Of a stretch of 64,000 nt of DNA, positions 25,893-34,780 are shown piece by piece. The stretch is from Ga0077555 sp963746315 (GTDB taxonomy: Bacteria; Pseudomonadota; Alphaproteobacteria; Rhizobiales; Hyphomicrobiaceae). Below the pieces are notes generated by a model. The model was not told the DNA's origin. It did not search any database and worked only from the letters and a program-made list of their open reading frames with translations. Location of the stretch: positions 372,001 to 436,000 of the forward strand of contig CAVVAR010000012.1 of NCBI GenBank assembly GCA_963746315.1. Direction: 5' to 3'. The position numbers were made by a program, and so were the translations under genes. The number at the start of each line of letters is the position of its first letter. Position 1 is the stretch's first letter.

Positions 25893-26806
25893 GATGTCAG
25901 TCTACCATGCTGGGGACGGGGAAGCCGGGGCAGGGAGGCGCCGCCGGGCAGCTCGTACATGGTCGGGCCGTTGCGCCCGTCGCGATACTTGCGGGCGCCG
26001 AGCTCCACGAGACGGGCATAGAAGCTGTACTTGGCGAGCGGAACGCACCCGCTTGCGTCGCACCAGTCGGCGTAGGCAGCGAACAGCTCGGCGCAGTGGC
26101 CCGGGCCGCGCGGCCCCTCGTCGACCAGCCAGGCGGCGACGGTGTCGTGCTCGGTCGGGCGCGGCGGAGACGTTGGCGCGTGCATCCGCGCGCCCGTTCC
26201 GAACCAGGCACTCCAGCATGTGGCGTGGAAGATCCACAGTGTGATGGCGAGGAACCACTCCAGCCCGGCCAGCGGCGACACGTGAGCGACGGTGTCGACC
26301 TGCGCAAGACGCGTGCGCGCGTCCTGCACGGCCTTGCGCGCGTCGTCGATCTGGGCCGCCAACTTCGTGCGCTCACTGCGCGAGGCGTCCGCGTACGCGG
26401 TCTGCAATTCGCCCAGGAACGTCTGCGTCTGGGACAGCTCCAGCTTGAGCGACGCGTAGGCGTCGGCGGAGCGCGTAGCCGGTGCCTCCGACGCCGTCAG
26501 ATTGAGCGCGATATAGCCGCGCACGGCGTGGATGGAATAGAGCGAGGCGATGACAAACAGGCCGATCGCGGCCACGGCCGCAATGCGGTCGCACGACCAC
26601 CAGCGGAAGGCGGCGAACACACTGGCGATCATGCCGAGGTCGAAGGCCAGCGCCAGCACGGCGAACAGCCAAGTGTTGGGAACCGGCAACCAAACGACTG
26701 CCGGCTCAGGCGACGCCAGTGTCGCCGAATAGCTGATCGAGGCCAGCGCCATGACGGTGGCGATGATCGCGCCGCTGATCAGCGCCAGGAACTGCCACGG
26801 CCTCAT
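25889..26806 (-). CDS. Four-helix membrane protein with primase-type C-terminal winged-helix domain
   Basis: A 305-residue protein from the ATG at 26806 (ggagg 7 nt upstream). Three hydrophobic helices fall in residues ~5-125, then a coiled coil with SERTKLAAQIDDARKAVQDA, then a fourth helix (LEWFLAITLWIFHATCWSAW). The C-terminal ~75 residues (HCAELFAAYADWCDASG, CVPLAKYSFYARLVELGARK) resemble the small winged-helix domain found at the C-terminus of phage/plasmid D5-type primases. That assignment is by eye. Position and coupling to the replication-relaxation gene support a role in element maintenance or transfer at the membrane. Confidence 0.6.
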   Translation of the reverse strand: MRPWQFLALISGAIIATVMALASISYSATLASPEPAVVWLPVPNTWLFAVLALAFDLGMIASVFAAFRWWSCDRIAAVAAIGLFVIASLYSIHAVRGYIALNLTASEAPATRSADAYASLKLELSQTQTFLGELQTAYADASRSERTKLAAQIDDARKAVQDARTRLAQVDTVAHVSPLAGLEWFLAITLWIFHATCWSAWFGTGARMHAPTSPPRPTEHDTVAAWLVDEGPRGPGHCAELFAAYADWCDASGCVPLAKYSFYARLVELGARKYRDGRNGPTMYELPGGASLPRLPRPQHGRLTS

Positions 26807-27298
26807 GGCCGGGCCTCCGGGCAGGCGGCAGATGCACGGGGACGATGAAGCGTTGACGAGCAGGGAATCGGGATGGGCATGGTTTCCTCCGTGGTCGAGG
26901 AAACTCAAGCTAGTCACGCGCGACGCAGGGGCAACGTGGGCGCATGGGTTCTGCCGCGCTGCGATGGGCTGCGCTGTTCCTCCACGGGATCACATCACGA
27001 TTGCGAGAGGGTTAACCTTTTCGACGCGGGTCAACAGCGACGGGCGGTTCGGTCCAGAAAGGAGACGCCATCATCGGCGCTTTGAAGCCTGCAGTTGACC
27101 CATAAGAGAACAGAGCGACGACGAATCTTGCTTGCAGGATGTGGGTCCGCTTACGATGAGAGCGACCGTAGGGACCGGCACGGACATGCTAATTCTTGGC
27201 GATCACCAGTAGCGAGTTCTTCAGGCCGCGCAAACGCGCCGTGATCCGTTGCAAGATCGCGGAATCGCATGGCGGTTGGTTCCGAACGAGCACTGGAT
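26807..27298. other. Intergenic region at the right edge of the maintenance module
   Basis: No gene recognised. This is the junction between island maintenance genes and the following cargo. No inverted repeats or att-like repeats were identified. Confidence 0.35.
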
Positions 27299-29314
27299 TC
27301 ATTGGCTCTGATTGTGATCTTCGCGCAATCCAGCTTTGCGTAATCCTTCGAGATAGTGTTCCAACGAACTCTTTTCTCGGTAGTAATAAAGATGTTCCCG
27401 AGCGAACTCAACGCTAAACTTGGGATTGTGGAGTAGCAACTCCTCAACTATTTTCCGCGCCTCTTCTTTCGCGCCGCCGTGCCCAAGTGCGGATGCCAAA
27501 TGTGAATATGCCCAGTACTTTGCATGGCGTTTTTGCACTGCTTCCCGACCACAATCGATGGCCTTGTCGTATTCCTGGAGCTCGATGTAAGCCGCCGCTC
27601 GAATTCCGAAGAAGGCCCAGACATTAGCATCATGTGGACTCAGTGCATAAGCCATTTCCAATAACGGGATCGCCTTCCTTGGCTGTCCTCCATAAGTGTA
27701 GGTGAATCCCAGCGCATGATAGGCGTCCGCGAGGCTCGGGTTCAGCCGGACCGCAAATTCCAGCGCCGAGATTGCTCTCTCATATTTGAACTGAATGGAA
27801 TTCACTCTCCCCAGGACGAAATGCGCAAATGCGTCCTGATCATCCAGTACCACCGCTTTTTCCGCCAGTTTGAGTGCCTCATGGAGCTCCCGCTCCGGAG
27901 ACTCTGAATAACCATCGGTCACTTTGTAGAACTTCACGTATGCGAGAGCTGCATACGCCCGGCCAAAGCTATTATCGCTATCAATCGCGTTTTGCAGCCA
28001 GATTGACGCTTCTCTCAGATCCTTTGCAGAATGCTTGTAGAAATGCCACATCCCTCTGATGTGCATTTGCCACGCGTTGAGATTTGATGACGAGCTTGTT
28101 TGCGCGCGCTGCCACTCGGCCTTCTCAAGTTCGGGCGTCAGGCTGGCCGCTACACGCTGCGTTATATCGTCCTGCAGATCAAAAATATCCTTAAGCTCAC
28201 CATCATATCGTTCCGTCCATAACTGCGCATTTGTAAGCAAGTCCACGAGATGAGCGGTTACCCTAATGCGGGTGCCTGCCTTGCGAACGCTGCCTTCAAG
28301 CAGATAGCCAGCGTTAAGCTGTCGCCCAATCTCGGTGGTCGAGACAGTCTGGTCTCTGAAAGAAAACGATGAGTTTCGAGAAATAGTTGTTAGCCACCGG
28401 AAGCGTGAAAGCGCAGTAATAAGATCTTCTGTGATTCCATCGGCGAAGAATTGTTCACCTTGATTGCTTGAGATGTTCTTGAAGGGCAGGACGGCGATAG
28501 ACGGTCTTGTTCCTGAGGTCGACGTTTGATGATCACGGGACGGTCGGGCTCCAGCGTCAAGCTCTCCTACTTGATCCTCACGACGCACTGCTGTCGTATT
28601 GGCTCCAGAGCTGCGAAATGTCTCCGCTAATCTCATGGTTTCGTCGTCTGGTGCCGTTCCTAGTTCGGCTTTCAAGAGCTTCTGGTGCTCAGCAAACCAT
28701 CTCAGTGCTTCTGCACGCCTGCCGAGGCGGTGGAAGCTGGTCATGACCAGTCGACATAGATCGTCACGAAATGGTTCAACCGCACTCCCTCGGCGAGCGA
28801 ATGATAGGGCACGATCTATGGAACCGCATTGTAGACTGTGCTCTGCAAGATCGTGCAGCGCATCAACAAGCGACTCTCTGACCCGTCGGCGCCCCCCGTC
28901 CAACCAAGTCTCGAAGCTGGGCTCATTGATGGGAAGTCCCGACAGCAGGTCGCCTCTCCACAAGTCGACCATCTTGGCGAGAGACCCGGGCGTGTTCCTC
29001 GCCTTGAGCCGAATGAATTCGGAATAATCGCTAGTCCATCCTGTTTCGGCCAATCCTATCTCCGTGCCCTCGACCACAATAAGCTCGAAGCCCACTGTCG
29101 CGCGAAGCTTGGATATCGCCTGACGCAGACTTTGGCGTGCCTGGGTTTCAAAGCTCCTCCCCCATAGCAGGTCCAGCAACCTCTCTCGCGGTTGTCGCGC
29201 TGGCCCTTCACAGGCAAGGTAGGTCAGTAAGGCAATCTGCTTTGCCGACGAGACTTTGATATCTCGCCCCCCCCTCCGGAGACGGAACGCGCCTAGCAGT
29301 TCAACGGAAAGCAT
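27299..29314 (-). CDS. SARP-type regulator with TolB-like and TPR domains
   Basis: A 671-residue protein. Residues ~1-95 form an OmpR-like winged helix of SARP type (FRLRRGGRDIKVSSAKQIALLTYLA). Residues ~95-235 form the bacterial transcriptional activator domain, made of helical repeats. A TolB-like N-terminal fold starts at SIAVLPFKNISSNQGEQFFADGITEDLI and includes YLLEGSVRKAGTRIRVTAHLVD, and TPR repeats fill the C-terminal half (AYAALAYVKFYK, AISALEFAVRLNPSLADAYHALGF). It is probably a cytoplasmic regulator with a protein- or ligand-sensing body. It is transcribed away from the gene pair at 29724-31171, its likely target. The body is paralogous to the protein at 43838-45589. Confidence 0.85.
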   Translation of the reverse strand: MLSVELLGAFRLRRGGRDIKVSSAKQIALLTYLACEGPARQPRERLLDLLWGRSFETQARQSLRQAISKLRATVGFELIVVEGTEIGLAETGWTSDYSEFIRLKARNTPGSLAKMVDLWRGDLLSGLPINEPSFETWLDGGRRRVRESLVDALHDLAEHSLQCGSIDRALSFARRGSAVEPFRDDLCRLVMTSFHRLGRRAEALRWFAEHQKLLKAELGTAPDDETMRLAETFRSSGANTTAVRREDQVGELDAGARPSRDHQTSTSGTRPSIAVLPFKNISSNQGEQFFADGITEDLITALSRFRWLTTISRNSSFSFRDQTVSTTEIGRQLNAGYLLEGSVRKAGTRIRVTAHLVDLLTNAQLWTERYDGELKDIFDLQDDITQRVAASLTPELEKAEWQRAQTSSSSNLNAWQMHIRGMWHFYKHSAKDLREASIWLQNAIDSDNSFGRAYAALAYVKFYKVTDGYSESPERELHEALKLAEKAVVLDDQDAFAHFVLGRVNSIQFKYERAISALEFAVRLNPSLADAYHALGFTYTYGGQPRKAIPLLEMAYALSPHDANVWAFFGIRAAAYIELQEYDKAIDCGREAVQKRHAKYWAYSHLASALGHGGAKEEARKIVEELLLHNPKFSVEFAREHLYYYREKSSLEHYLEGLRKAGLREDHNQSQ

Positions 29315-29723
29315 GCCTGTGACCTGTCGATCTACGCCCTGCGCATGGGGTTAAATCCTCCAGCAAGCTGGCATTCACAGAATTTTCACAGCAAAACATA
29401 TCACAGCCCCACCGGCAAGTAGGGTCCTGCTGCGACCAGCGGAGACTGCCAAGCTTCCGCCCCTCTTGCGTCAGCCGCCCATGGGATCGCCGCCCCGCGC
29501 AACGCTGATAGGGCCCTGCCTCAGGGCGGCCGTTGATCAATCACCAGTTCAGCATCCACGTTCACGTCAACCTCGGCATATTCACCCACAATTCACAGCG
29601 GATAGCGGGCGCATTACGCATCTTTTCCCACAGCATGAGTAGCCTCCCGTTGTCAGAACCCGAGCGCATGACTTTCGCTTGAGAGTTCTTGGCAAAGCAG
29701 CTTCTGAGAGGCTTGAAATCACC
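29315..29723. promoter_or_regulatory. Divergent intergenic region, regulator versus secreted protein and rhodanese
   Basis: About 410 bp between divergent genes with no reading frame of its own. The promoters of both units must lie here. No clear operator was identified. Confidence 0.45.
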
Positions 29724-30194
29724 ATGAACGACGAGAACAAACGAGATGTCAGCGCTCGTTCGCAGGGTAGGCATCACAGGCGCCTGTTGTCTGTTCTGGC
29801 CGGCGTATTGACCGCCGGCGCTATCTGTCAGCCGACATCGGCCAGTACCCTCGATGACAAGATCATCACACAGCTGCTGCAGGATAAGACTTGGCACATA
29901 AATTGGGCGGCCTGCATGGGCGGCTTTGACGGCTGCCGAACGTTCTGGAACTGGAAGAAGGACGGATCTGTCTGCGCTCGGGCCATAGGTGCCAACCGGG
30001 ACGACAAGTGTGCGGACGACGGTAAGTGGCGCATTGAAAACGGCAACCTGTGCTGGAACCTCACTTGGTTCGGTGGTGGGGAAGGTTACAAATCGGTCTG
30101 CATTGAGATTGAGAAGTCGAGTACAGGTCTATACGAAACCAAGCACGTTGGCGGTATTGGAATTAAGTTCTCCGAATTCAGCGTTGTTCCATAA
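29724..30194 (+). CDS. Secreted cysteine-rich protein, unknown
   Basis: A 156-residue protein. The N-terminus has a twin-Arg and hydrophobic stretch (HHRRLLSVLAGVLTAGA) ending in SAS, consistent with export. The mature part has paired Cys (AACMGGFDGCRTFW, VCARAI, DDKCADDGKW, NLCWNLTW, SVCIEI) and several Trp, suggesting a small disulfide-stabilised periplasmic domain. ATG 29724 is the most plausible start; no strong ribosome binding site is visible. It is followed 50 bp later by a periplasmic sulfurtransferase gene. I do not recognise a family. Confidence 0.65.
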   Translation: MNDENKRDVSARSQGRHHRRLLSVLAGVLTAGAICQPTSASTLDDKIITQLLQDKTWHINWAACMGGFDGCRTFWNWKKDGSVCARAIGANRDDKCADDGKWRIENGNLCWNLTWFGGGEGYKSVCIEIEKSSTGLYETKHVGGIGIKFSEFSVVP

Positions 30195-30244
30195 GTTCGT
30201 CTCGCGACAAATATAACGAATTACCCAACAGTTTGGAGGCTACC

Positions 30245-31171
30245 ATGAAAAGTTTAGTTATAGGATTATGCTTGCTGTTCGGCATCGATGCCGCGAGCGC
30301 AGCCACGCCCCTAGTGGATGTGGATTGGATCAAGGCTCACTCCTGTGATGCCGATGTACGGGTGCTAGACATCCGGAATCGGATTGACGGCGGCTCCAAG
30401 GCCGCCTATGTCGCCGGGCACGTGCCGTGCGCCGTGTACAGCGACTATATGGCAGCAGGCTGGAGCAGCGTGGTCGACAAGGTTCCTGGCCAAATCTCGC
30501 CAACGTCGAAACTTGAGACACTCATCGGTGATCTCGGAATAGACAACAAAACCCATGTCGTCATCTATCACGCCGGCAAGAGCGCCCTCGATGCGGGCAG
30601 TGCGACGCGCGTCTACTGGACCTTCAAGGTACTCGGTCATGACAACGTCTCGCTCCTAGACGGCGGTTGGGCGGCGTATCTAGGCGACCCGAAAGCGCCG
30701 AAGAACACTATCGAGAACGGCGAAAACTCTCCAAAACCGAAAGCTTTTAAGGCGAGCCTTCGCAAGGATATGATTGCGAACAAAGCGGAAGTCGCTGCGC
30801 TGATCGGCAAGCCTGTTCCCTTGATCGACATGCGCCCGCCAGACCAGTTCGTCGGAGTAAACCGGCATCCTAAGGCAGCGCGCAAGGGCACCATCCCGGG
30901 TGCATCAAACCTTCCGGAAAGCTGGGTAACCGAAAACAATGGTGGTCGCTTTCGTTCGACGCAGGCCCTGAAATCACTCTATGTGTCCGCGTCAGTGCCG
31001 ACCAGCGGCGAGCAGGTGTATTTCTGCAACTCCGGCCACTGGGGGTCGCTTGGCTGGTTCGTGGCAAGCGAGCTCTTGGGCAACAAGAACGCGAAAGTCT
31101 ACGATGGATCCATGATCGAGTGGTCCGCCGATAAATCGCTGCCGGTGGCCCAGCAGGTCAAGCTAGACTAG
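30245..31171 (+). CDS. Periplasmic tandem-rhodanese sulfurtransferase
   Basis: A 308-residue protein with a signal peptide ending in ASA near residue 20. It has two rhodanese domains: the first (VDVDWIKAHSCDADVRVLDIR, VVIYHAGKSA) without a catalytic Cys, the second (LIDMRPPDQFVG, GTIPGASNLP, VYFCNSGHWGS) with the active-site loop Cys. Thiosulfate or 3-mercaptopyruvate sulfurtransferases of this layout move sulfane sulfur to cyanide or thiols; the true acceptor is unknown. ATG 30245 has ggagg 5 nt upstream, so the in-frame ATG at 30233 is not used. It probably forms an operon with the secreted protein upstream. Confidence 0.87.
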   Translation: MKSLVIGLCLLFGIDAASAATPLVDVDWIKAHSCDADVRVLDIRNRIDGGSKAAYVAGHVPCAVYSDYMAAGWSSVVDKVPGQISPTSKLETLIGDLGIDNKTHVVIYHAGKSALDAGSATRVYWTFKVLGHDNVSLLDGGWAAYLGDPKAPKNTIENGENSPKPKAFKASLRKDMIANKAEVAALIGKPVPLIDMRPPDQFVGVNRHPKAARKGTIPGASNLPESWVTENNGGRFRSTQALKSLYVSASVPTSGEQVYFCNSGHWGSLGWFVASELLGNKNAKVYDGSMIEWSADKSLPVAQQVKLD

Positions 31172-31190
31172 CTGTGAAGATGCAAGAGGT

Positions 31191-31264
31191 TGTCCATTCG
31201 ATCCGATTGGCGCAGCTGATGCTGCCAAACCTCAGTCATTCGCAGGGATCGAACCGAATGGACA
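31191..31264. repeat. Inverted repeat after the rhodanese gene
   Basis: tgtccattcg (31191-31200) and cgaatggaca (31255-31264) are perfectly complementary, with further partial pairing inside (atcc with ggat). There is no T-run. It may be a transcript-stabilising stem or an operator. Confidence 0.5.
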
Positions 31265-31558
31265 CCCACAACAATGCCCACCGATGCGTCCCAAACCCTG
31301 CGCGGCCCCCTAAATAGGGGGGCGGTGCAGGCTTGACCTGTGCGCCCTCGTTGCTTGGGTTTTCCGGTCCTGAGATCGGTTAGTGACGGATTCTACGATC
31401 ATGGGCCAACAGGCCGACCACGTTGGAGCGGCTTCGTCGAAGACAGTGTCGGCTCAACTCCCCCAGAGCTGCCATGGTGCCGGGCGCTTCGTGCGTGTTT
31501 TGATCTTCGGCCGCGCTGCATCTGAAAGCAGCCTGCCTTCGACACTGCCCATCCCGCT

Positions 31559-32329
31559 TTACAGCGTAAAGGAATACCCGCCATCCAAGATCAATTCGGA
31601 CCCTGTCATGAAATTTGACGCACTACTGGCCAAAAAGACGGCGACCCCAGAGAAATCTTCTGGCGTCCCCCATCGACCAGCAGGCGTTCTTGCGATTACG
31701 CCCTCAATGAACCCTGGTCGTTTTTGCGAACCGTTACGCGTCATTTCTGTATCGATCCAACCAGGGAGCACACTATTGACTTGGATATTATCCTGCGCCC
31801 AGGCAGAAGCTAGTACGCGCGTGAGCTGGGCTAATCCAGCTTTTGAAGGAGCGTAACCAGTCATTCTAGGAGCGACGAGGAACGTTGCAAGAGATGCGAC
31901 GTTTATGATTTTTCCACCACCGGCTTGCTTCATGCATTGGTATGAAGCCTGTGCGCAGGCAAGCGCAGAGGTGAGATTTGTGTCGATCAACGTTCGGAAA
32001 TCCGATATCGACATTTCTTCAGGCCGGTTTTTCTCCCTCATATTAAATCCAGCATTATTGACAAGAATGTCAATCCTCCCGAATTTTTCTTTCGCCTCCT
32101 TGATCATGGCCGCACACGAAGATTCATTTCGGGCATCGAATTCGATGCACTCGCACCGCCGACCATTTTTCGTCAGTGCCGCCCGCGCAGCCTCAGATTT
32201 ACTCTTATTCCTCGCGGCAATCACAATGTCTGCGCCGGCTTGCGCAAGACCTGTGGCCATGCCTAGACCTATCCCGCCATTGCCGCCCGTTACAACTGCA
32301 ACTTTTCCCGTGAGATCGAACGATATCAT
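31559..32329 (-). CDS. Short-chain dehydrogenase/reductase
   Basis: A 256-residue classical SDR. The cofactor motif is TGGNGGIGLGMA near residue 13. The NNAG motif (ILVNNAGFN), the catalytic Ser in NVASLATF and the YAPSK catalytic Tyr/Lys pair are present. The C-terminus has the PGWIDTEMT and GGYSFTL features of this group. The residues after the second beta strand (AARN) suggest NADP(H). ATG 32329 has aagga upstream. The substrate cannot be told. It is alone on this strand, between a non-coding stretch and an IS1182. Confidence 0.85.
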   Translation of the reverse strand: MISFDLTGKVAVVTGGNGGIGLGMATGLAQAGADIVIAARNKSKSEAARAALTKNGRRCECIEFDARNESSCAAMIKEAKEKFGRIDILVNNAGFNMREKNRPEEMSISDFRTLIDTNLTSALACAQASYQCMKQAGGGKIINVASLATFLVAPRMTGYAPSKAGLAQLTRVLASAWAQDNIQVNSVLPGWIDTEMTRNGSQKRPGFIEGVIARTPAGRWGTPEDFSGVAVFLASSASNFMTGSELILDGGYSFTL

Positions 32330-32486
32330 CCCGTAATCCTTCGTGCCCAAACGCCAACGTCGAGGTACTTGTGCTCTGGATTGCTGGTCGGAAATAGTAG
32401 CGACCAACTCCACGACTGTCAGCTATCCTACGAGGGACCTGACATCTAGCCTGGGCCGGCGGCTTGGCCGACTGACTTCCGGAAGT

Positions 32487-34203
32487 GGCCCAGGCTGTGT
32501 GAAAACCCCGCCGCCCACTCATTCGTAAGCTGAGTAAAATCCATCGTGCTATGCTCATCGCATTAAATCGCAGGCGGGGGCGGCGATGGCGGGTTTCGTG
32601 GACGGCGTGGGGCGCGGGCAGGTCAGCCTGTTTCCGGCACAGCTTGACGACTACGTGGCCGATGACAATCCGGTGCGGGCGGTCGAGGCGTTCGTCGACG
32701 GTCTCGATCTCGCGAAGCTCGGCTTCACCACCCAGCCGCTGGCAACAGGCCGGCCGGGCTATCGGCCCGCCACGATGCTCAAGATCTACATCTACGCCTA
32801 TCTCAACCGCATTCCTTCGAGCCGCCGGATCGAGCGCGAGTGCCAGCGCAACATCGAGCTGATCTGGCTGACCGGCAAGTTGGCGCCGGACCACAAGACG
32901 ATCGCGGACTTCCGCAAGGACAACGGCAAGGCGATCCGCGAAGTGTGCCGCGCGTTCGTCCTGCTGTGCCGGCAGCTAAATCTTTTGAGCGAGGCGAGCG
33001 TTGCGATCGACGGCTCGAAGTTCAAGGCGGTCAACGCGCGCGACAACAACTTCACCCAGGCAAAGATGAAGCGCCGGCTCGAGCGGATCGACGAGAGCAT
33101 CACGCGCTACATGGAGCAGCTGGTGACCGCCGATCGTCAGATCGCGGGCGGCAACGATGCCGTGCCGCAGGCCAAGGTCGATCGGCTGAAGGATAAGCTC
33201 GCCAAGCTGAAGGAGGAGGTGGTGCGCCTCAACGCGATCAACAAAGACTTGCAGAAGAGCCAGGACGAGCAGATTTCGCTCACAGATCCTGATGCGCGTT
33301 CGATGGCGACCAGCGGCCGGGACACCGGTATCGTCGGCTACAACGTGCAAGCTGCTGTCGATACCAAGAACCATCTGATCGTTGCGCACGAGGTGACGAA
33401 CGTCGGCAGCGACCGGCACCAGCTCGCCAACATGGCCAAGCTGGCGCGCGCGGAGCTTGGAGCCAAGACGCTCGATGTGGTGGCCGACCGCGGCTACTAC
33501 GAGGGCGGCGAGATCAAGGCCTGTGAGGACGCCGGCATCTCGGTGATGCTGCCCAAGCCGCAGACGTCAGGCGCCAAAGCGGAAGGCCGTTTCGGCAAGC
33601 AGGACTTCGTCTACAAACCGGAGGAAAACGCCTACCTCTGCCCCGCAGGCGAGCTGCTGCCGTATCGATTCACGAACGTTCAGGATGGCAAGACCGTGCA
33701 TCGCTACTGGACCAGCGCGTGCAAAGATTGCCGGCTGAAGCCTCTTTGCACACCGTCGAAGGAGCGGCGCATCTTTCGCTGGGAGCACGAGGCCGTGCTG
33801 GAGAAAGTCCAGGCCAGGCTCGATCGCACGCCTGAAGCCATGACCATGCGCCGCTCGACCGTCGAGCACCCGTTCGGAACCATCAAATGTTGGATGGGCG
33901 CAACGCACTTCCTGACGATGACGCTGCCGAAAGTGGCGACGGAGATGGCGCTCAACGTGCTCGCCTACAACATGAAGCGCGTGATGAACATCATAGGTGT
34001 CGACCAACTGCGGGAGGCGATGCGGGCGGTGATGGCCAAGCCTCGCTCGAAATCTGCGCGCGTACGGTGGCTCCAGGGCGACTTCAGGCGGCCACAGGAA
34101 GCGATCTGGCGCCGAATAGTCGCGCCTACCCCGAAAAGCCGGCTCACGGGCGCGGTTCTGGCCGGCTGACGCAAAGTTGAGGAGTTCTCGCACAGCCTGG
34201 GCC
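32487..34203. mobile_element. IS1182-family insertion sequence
   Basis: Imperfect inverted repeats ggcccaggctgtgtgaaaac (32487-32506) and gttctcgcacagcctgggcc (34184-34203) match at 18 of 20 positions and bracket an intact transposase. The target repeat could not be fixed. Confidence 0.82.
32586..34169 (+). CDS. IS1182-family transposase
   Basis: Intact 527-residue transposase. The N-terminal DUF772 domain has GRPGYRPATMLKIYIYAYLN and LAPDHKTIADFRKDN. The first catalytic Asp lies in ASVAIDGSKFKAVN, followed by a long coiled-coil insertion (residues ~160-225), TDPDARSM, then VVADRGYYEGGE with the second Asp and a zinc-type Cys cluster (CKDCRLKPLC). The third acidic residue lies in RRSTVEHPFGTIK. 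Conserved throughout, so possibly functional. Confidence 0.92.
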   Translation: MAGFVDGVGRGQVSLFPAQLDDYVADDNPVRAVEAFVDGLDLAKLGFTTQPLATGRPGYRPATMLKIYIYAYLNRIPSSRRIERECQRNIELIWLTGKLAPDHKTIADFRKDNGKAIREVCRAFVLLCRQLNLLSEASVAIDGSKFKAVNARDNNFTQAKMKRRLERIDESITRYMEQLVTADRQIAGGNDAVPQAKVDRLKDKLAKLKEEVVRLNAINKDLQKSQDEQISLTDPDARSMATSGRDTGIVGYNVQAAVDTKNHLIVAHEVTNVGSDRHQLANMAKLARAELGAKTLDVVADRGYYEGGEIKACEDAGISVMLPKPQTSGAKAEGRFGKQDFVYKPEENAYLCPAGELLPYRFTNVQDGKTVHRYWTSACKDCRLKPLCTPSKERRIFRWEHEAVLEKVQARLDRTPEAMTMRRSTVEHPFGTIKCWMGATHFLTMTLPKVATEMALNVLAYNMKRVMNIIGVDQLREAMRAVMAKPRSKSARVRWLQGDFRRPQEAIWRRIVAPTPKSRLTGAVLAG

Positions 34204-34345
34204 CGGGGCTGCCGAACGGATGAGTGGCGCTTGCCGACGCGATGTGGGGCATAGCTGCCAACTGGAGAACAAACCAGGATCGACGGTCGGTCCTGAGCGG
34301 CAAGCGGTAACGGGCCTTTCGCTGACTGAACGCCGGTCATGACCC
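34204..34345. repeat. Degenerate dispersed repeat, copy 2 (complementary orientation)
   Basis: The complement of this stretch parallels 10908-11055 over its whole length. It begins right at the end of the IS1182 element, so the element probably landed in or beside an older copy. No domain recognised. Confidence 0.5.
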
Positions 34346-34780
34346 GGAGTCACCGTTTAGCCTTGGCTAAGTTTGCCGCAATCGGATGACAGCACTAGAG
34401 ACGAAAGCCGTCGCCGGGGCCAGCTATGTTCCGCTTAATGATCATCGAGCAGGCTCGTTCGCTAGACCTCCGACAGCCGACACTTCGGCGCGTGCGGCCG
34501 CCGCACTTCGGCTAGGGGGTGTTCACGACAAGCCTTGAGGTCGTCCAATACCGAAACTCGGCGCTCCAACTGGATGGATCATCTTCACCGTAAGTGACAA
34601 CTAGGCTGTCGTTTGTCGCTTGTCATACAGTTCGTGCAATTGCGGCGACGCAAGCCGTTGAACTCGGCGGCAGTCGTCCGCCCACGTTGAGAGTGAGTGC
34701 ACTGCCGTCCTATACGTTGTGCACGCAAGGGAAGGAGCTGAGACCGTGCGCGGCCCGATGATCATCGTCGGAATCGGTCA
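34346..34780. other. Intergenic region, nothing recognised
   Basis: No convincing reading frame or RNA gene. It lies downstream of the hybrid kinase gene. Confidence 0.4.

Noticed and set aside
30365..30640. First rhodanese domain lacking its Cys as an anomaly
   Set aside because: In tandem rhodaneses the N-terminal domain is normally inactive. The C-terminal Cys is present, so nothing is unusual.
31190..31265. Possible tRNA, because the complement contains a ggttcgatccc T-loop-like string
   Set aside because: The flanking bases do not form a T stem, and no acceptor or anticodon arm can be built. The string is explained by an inverted repeat.
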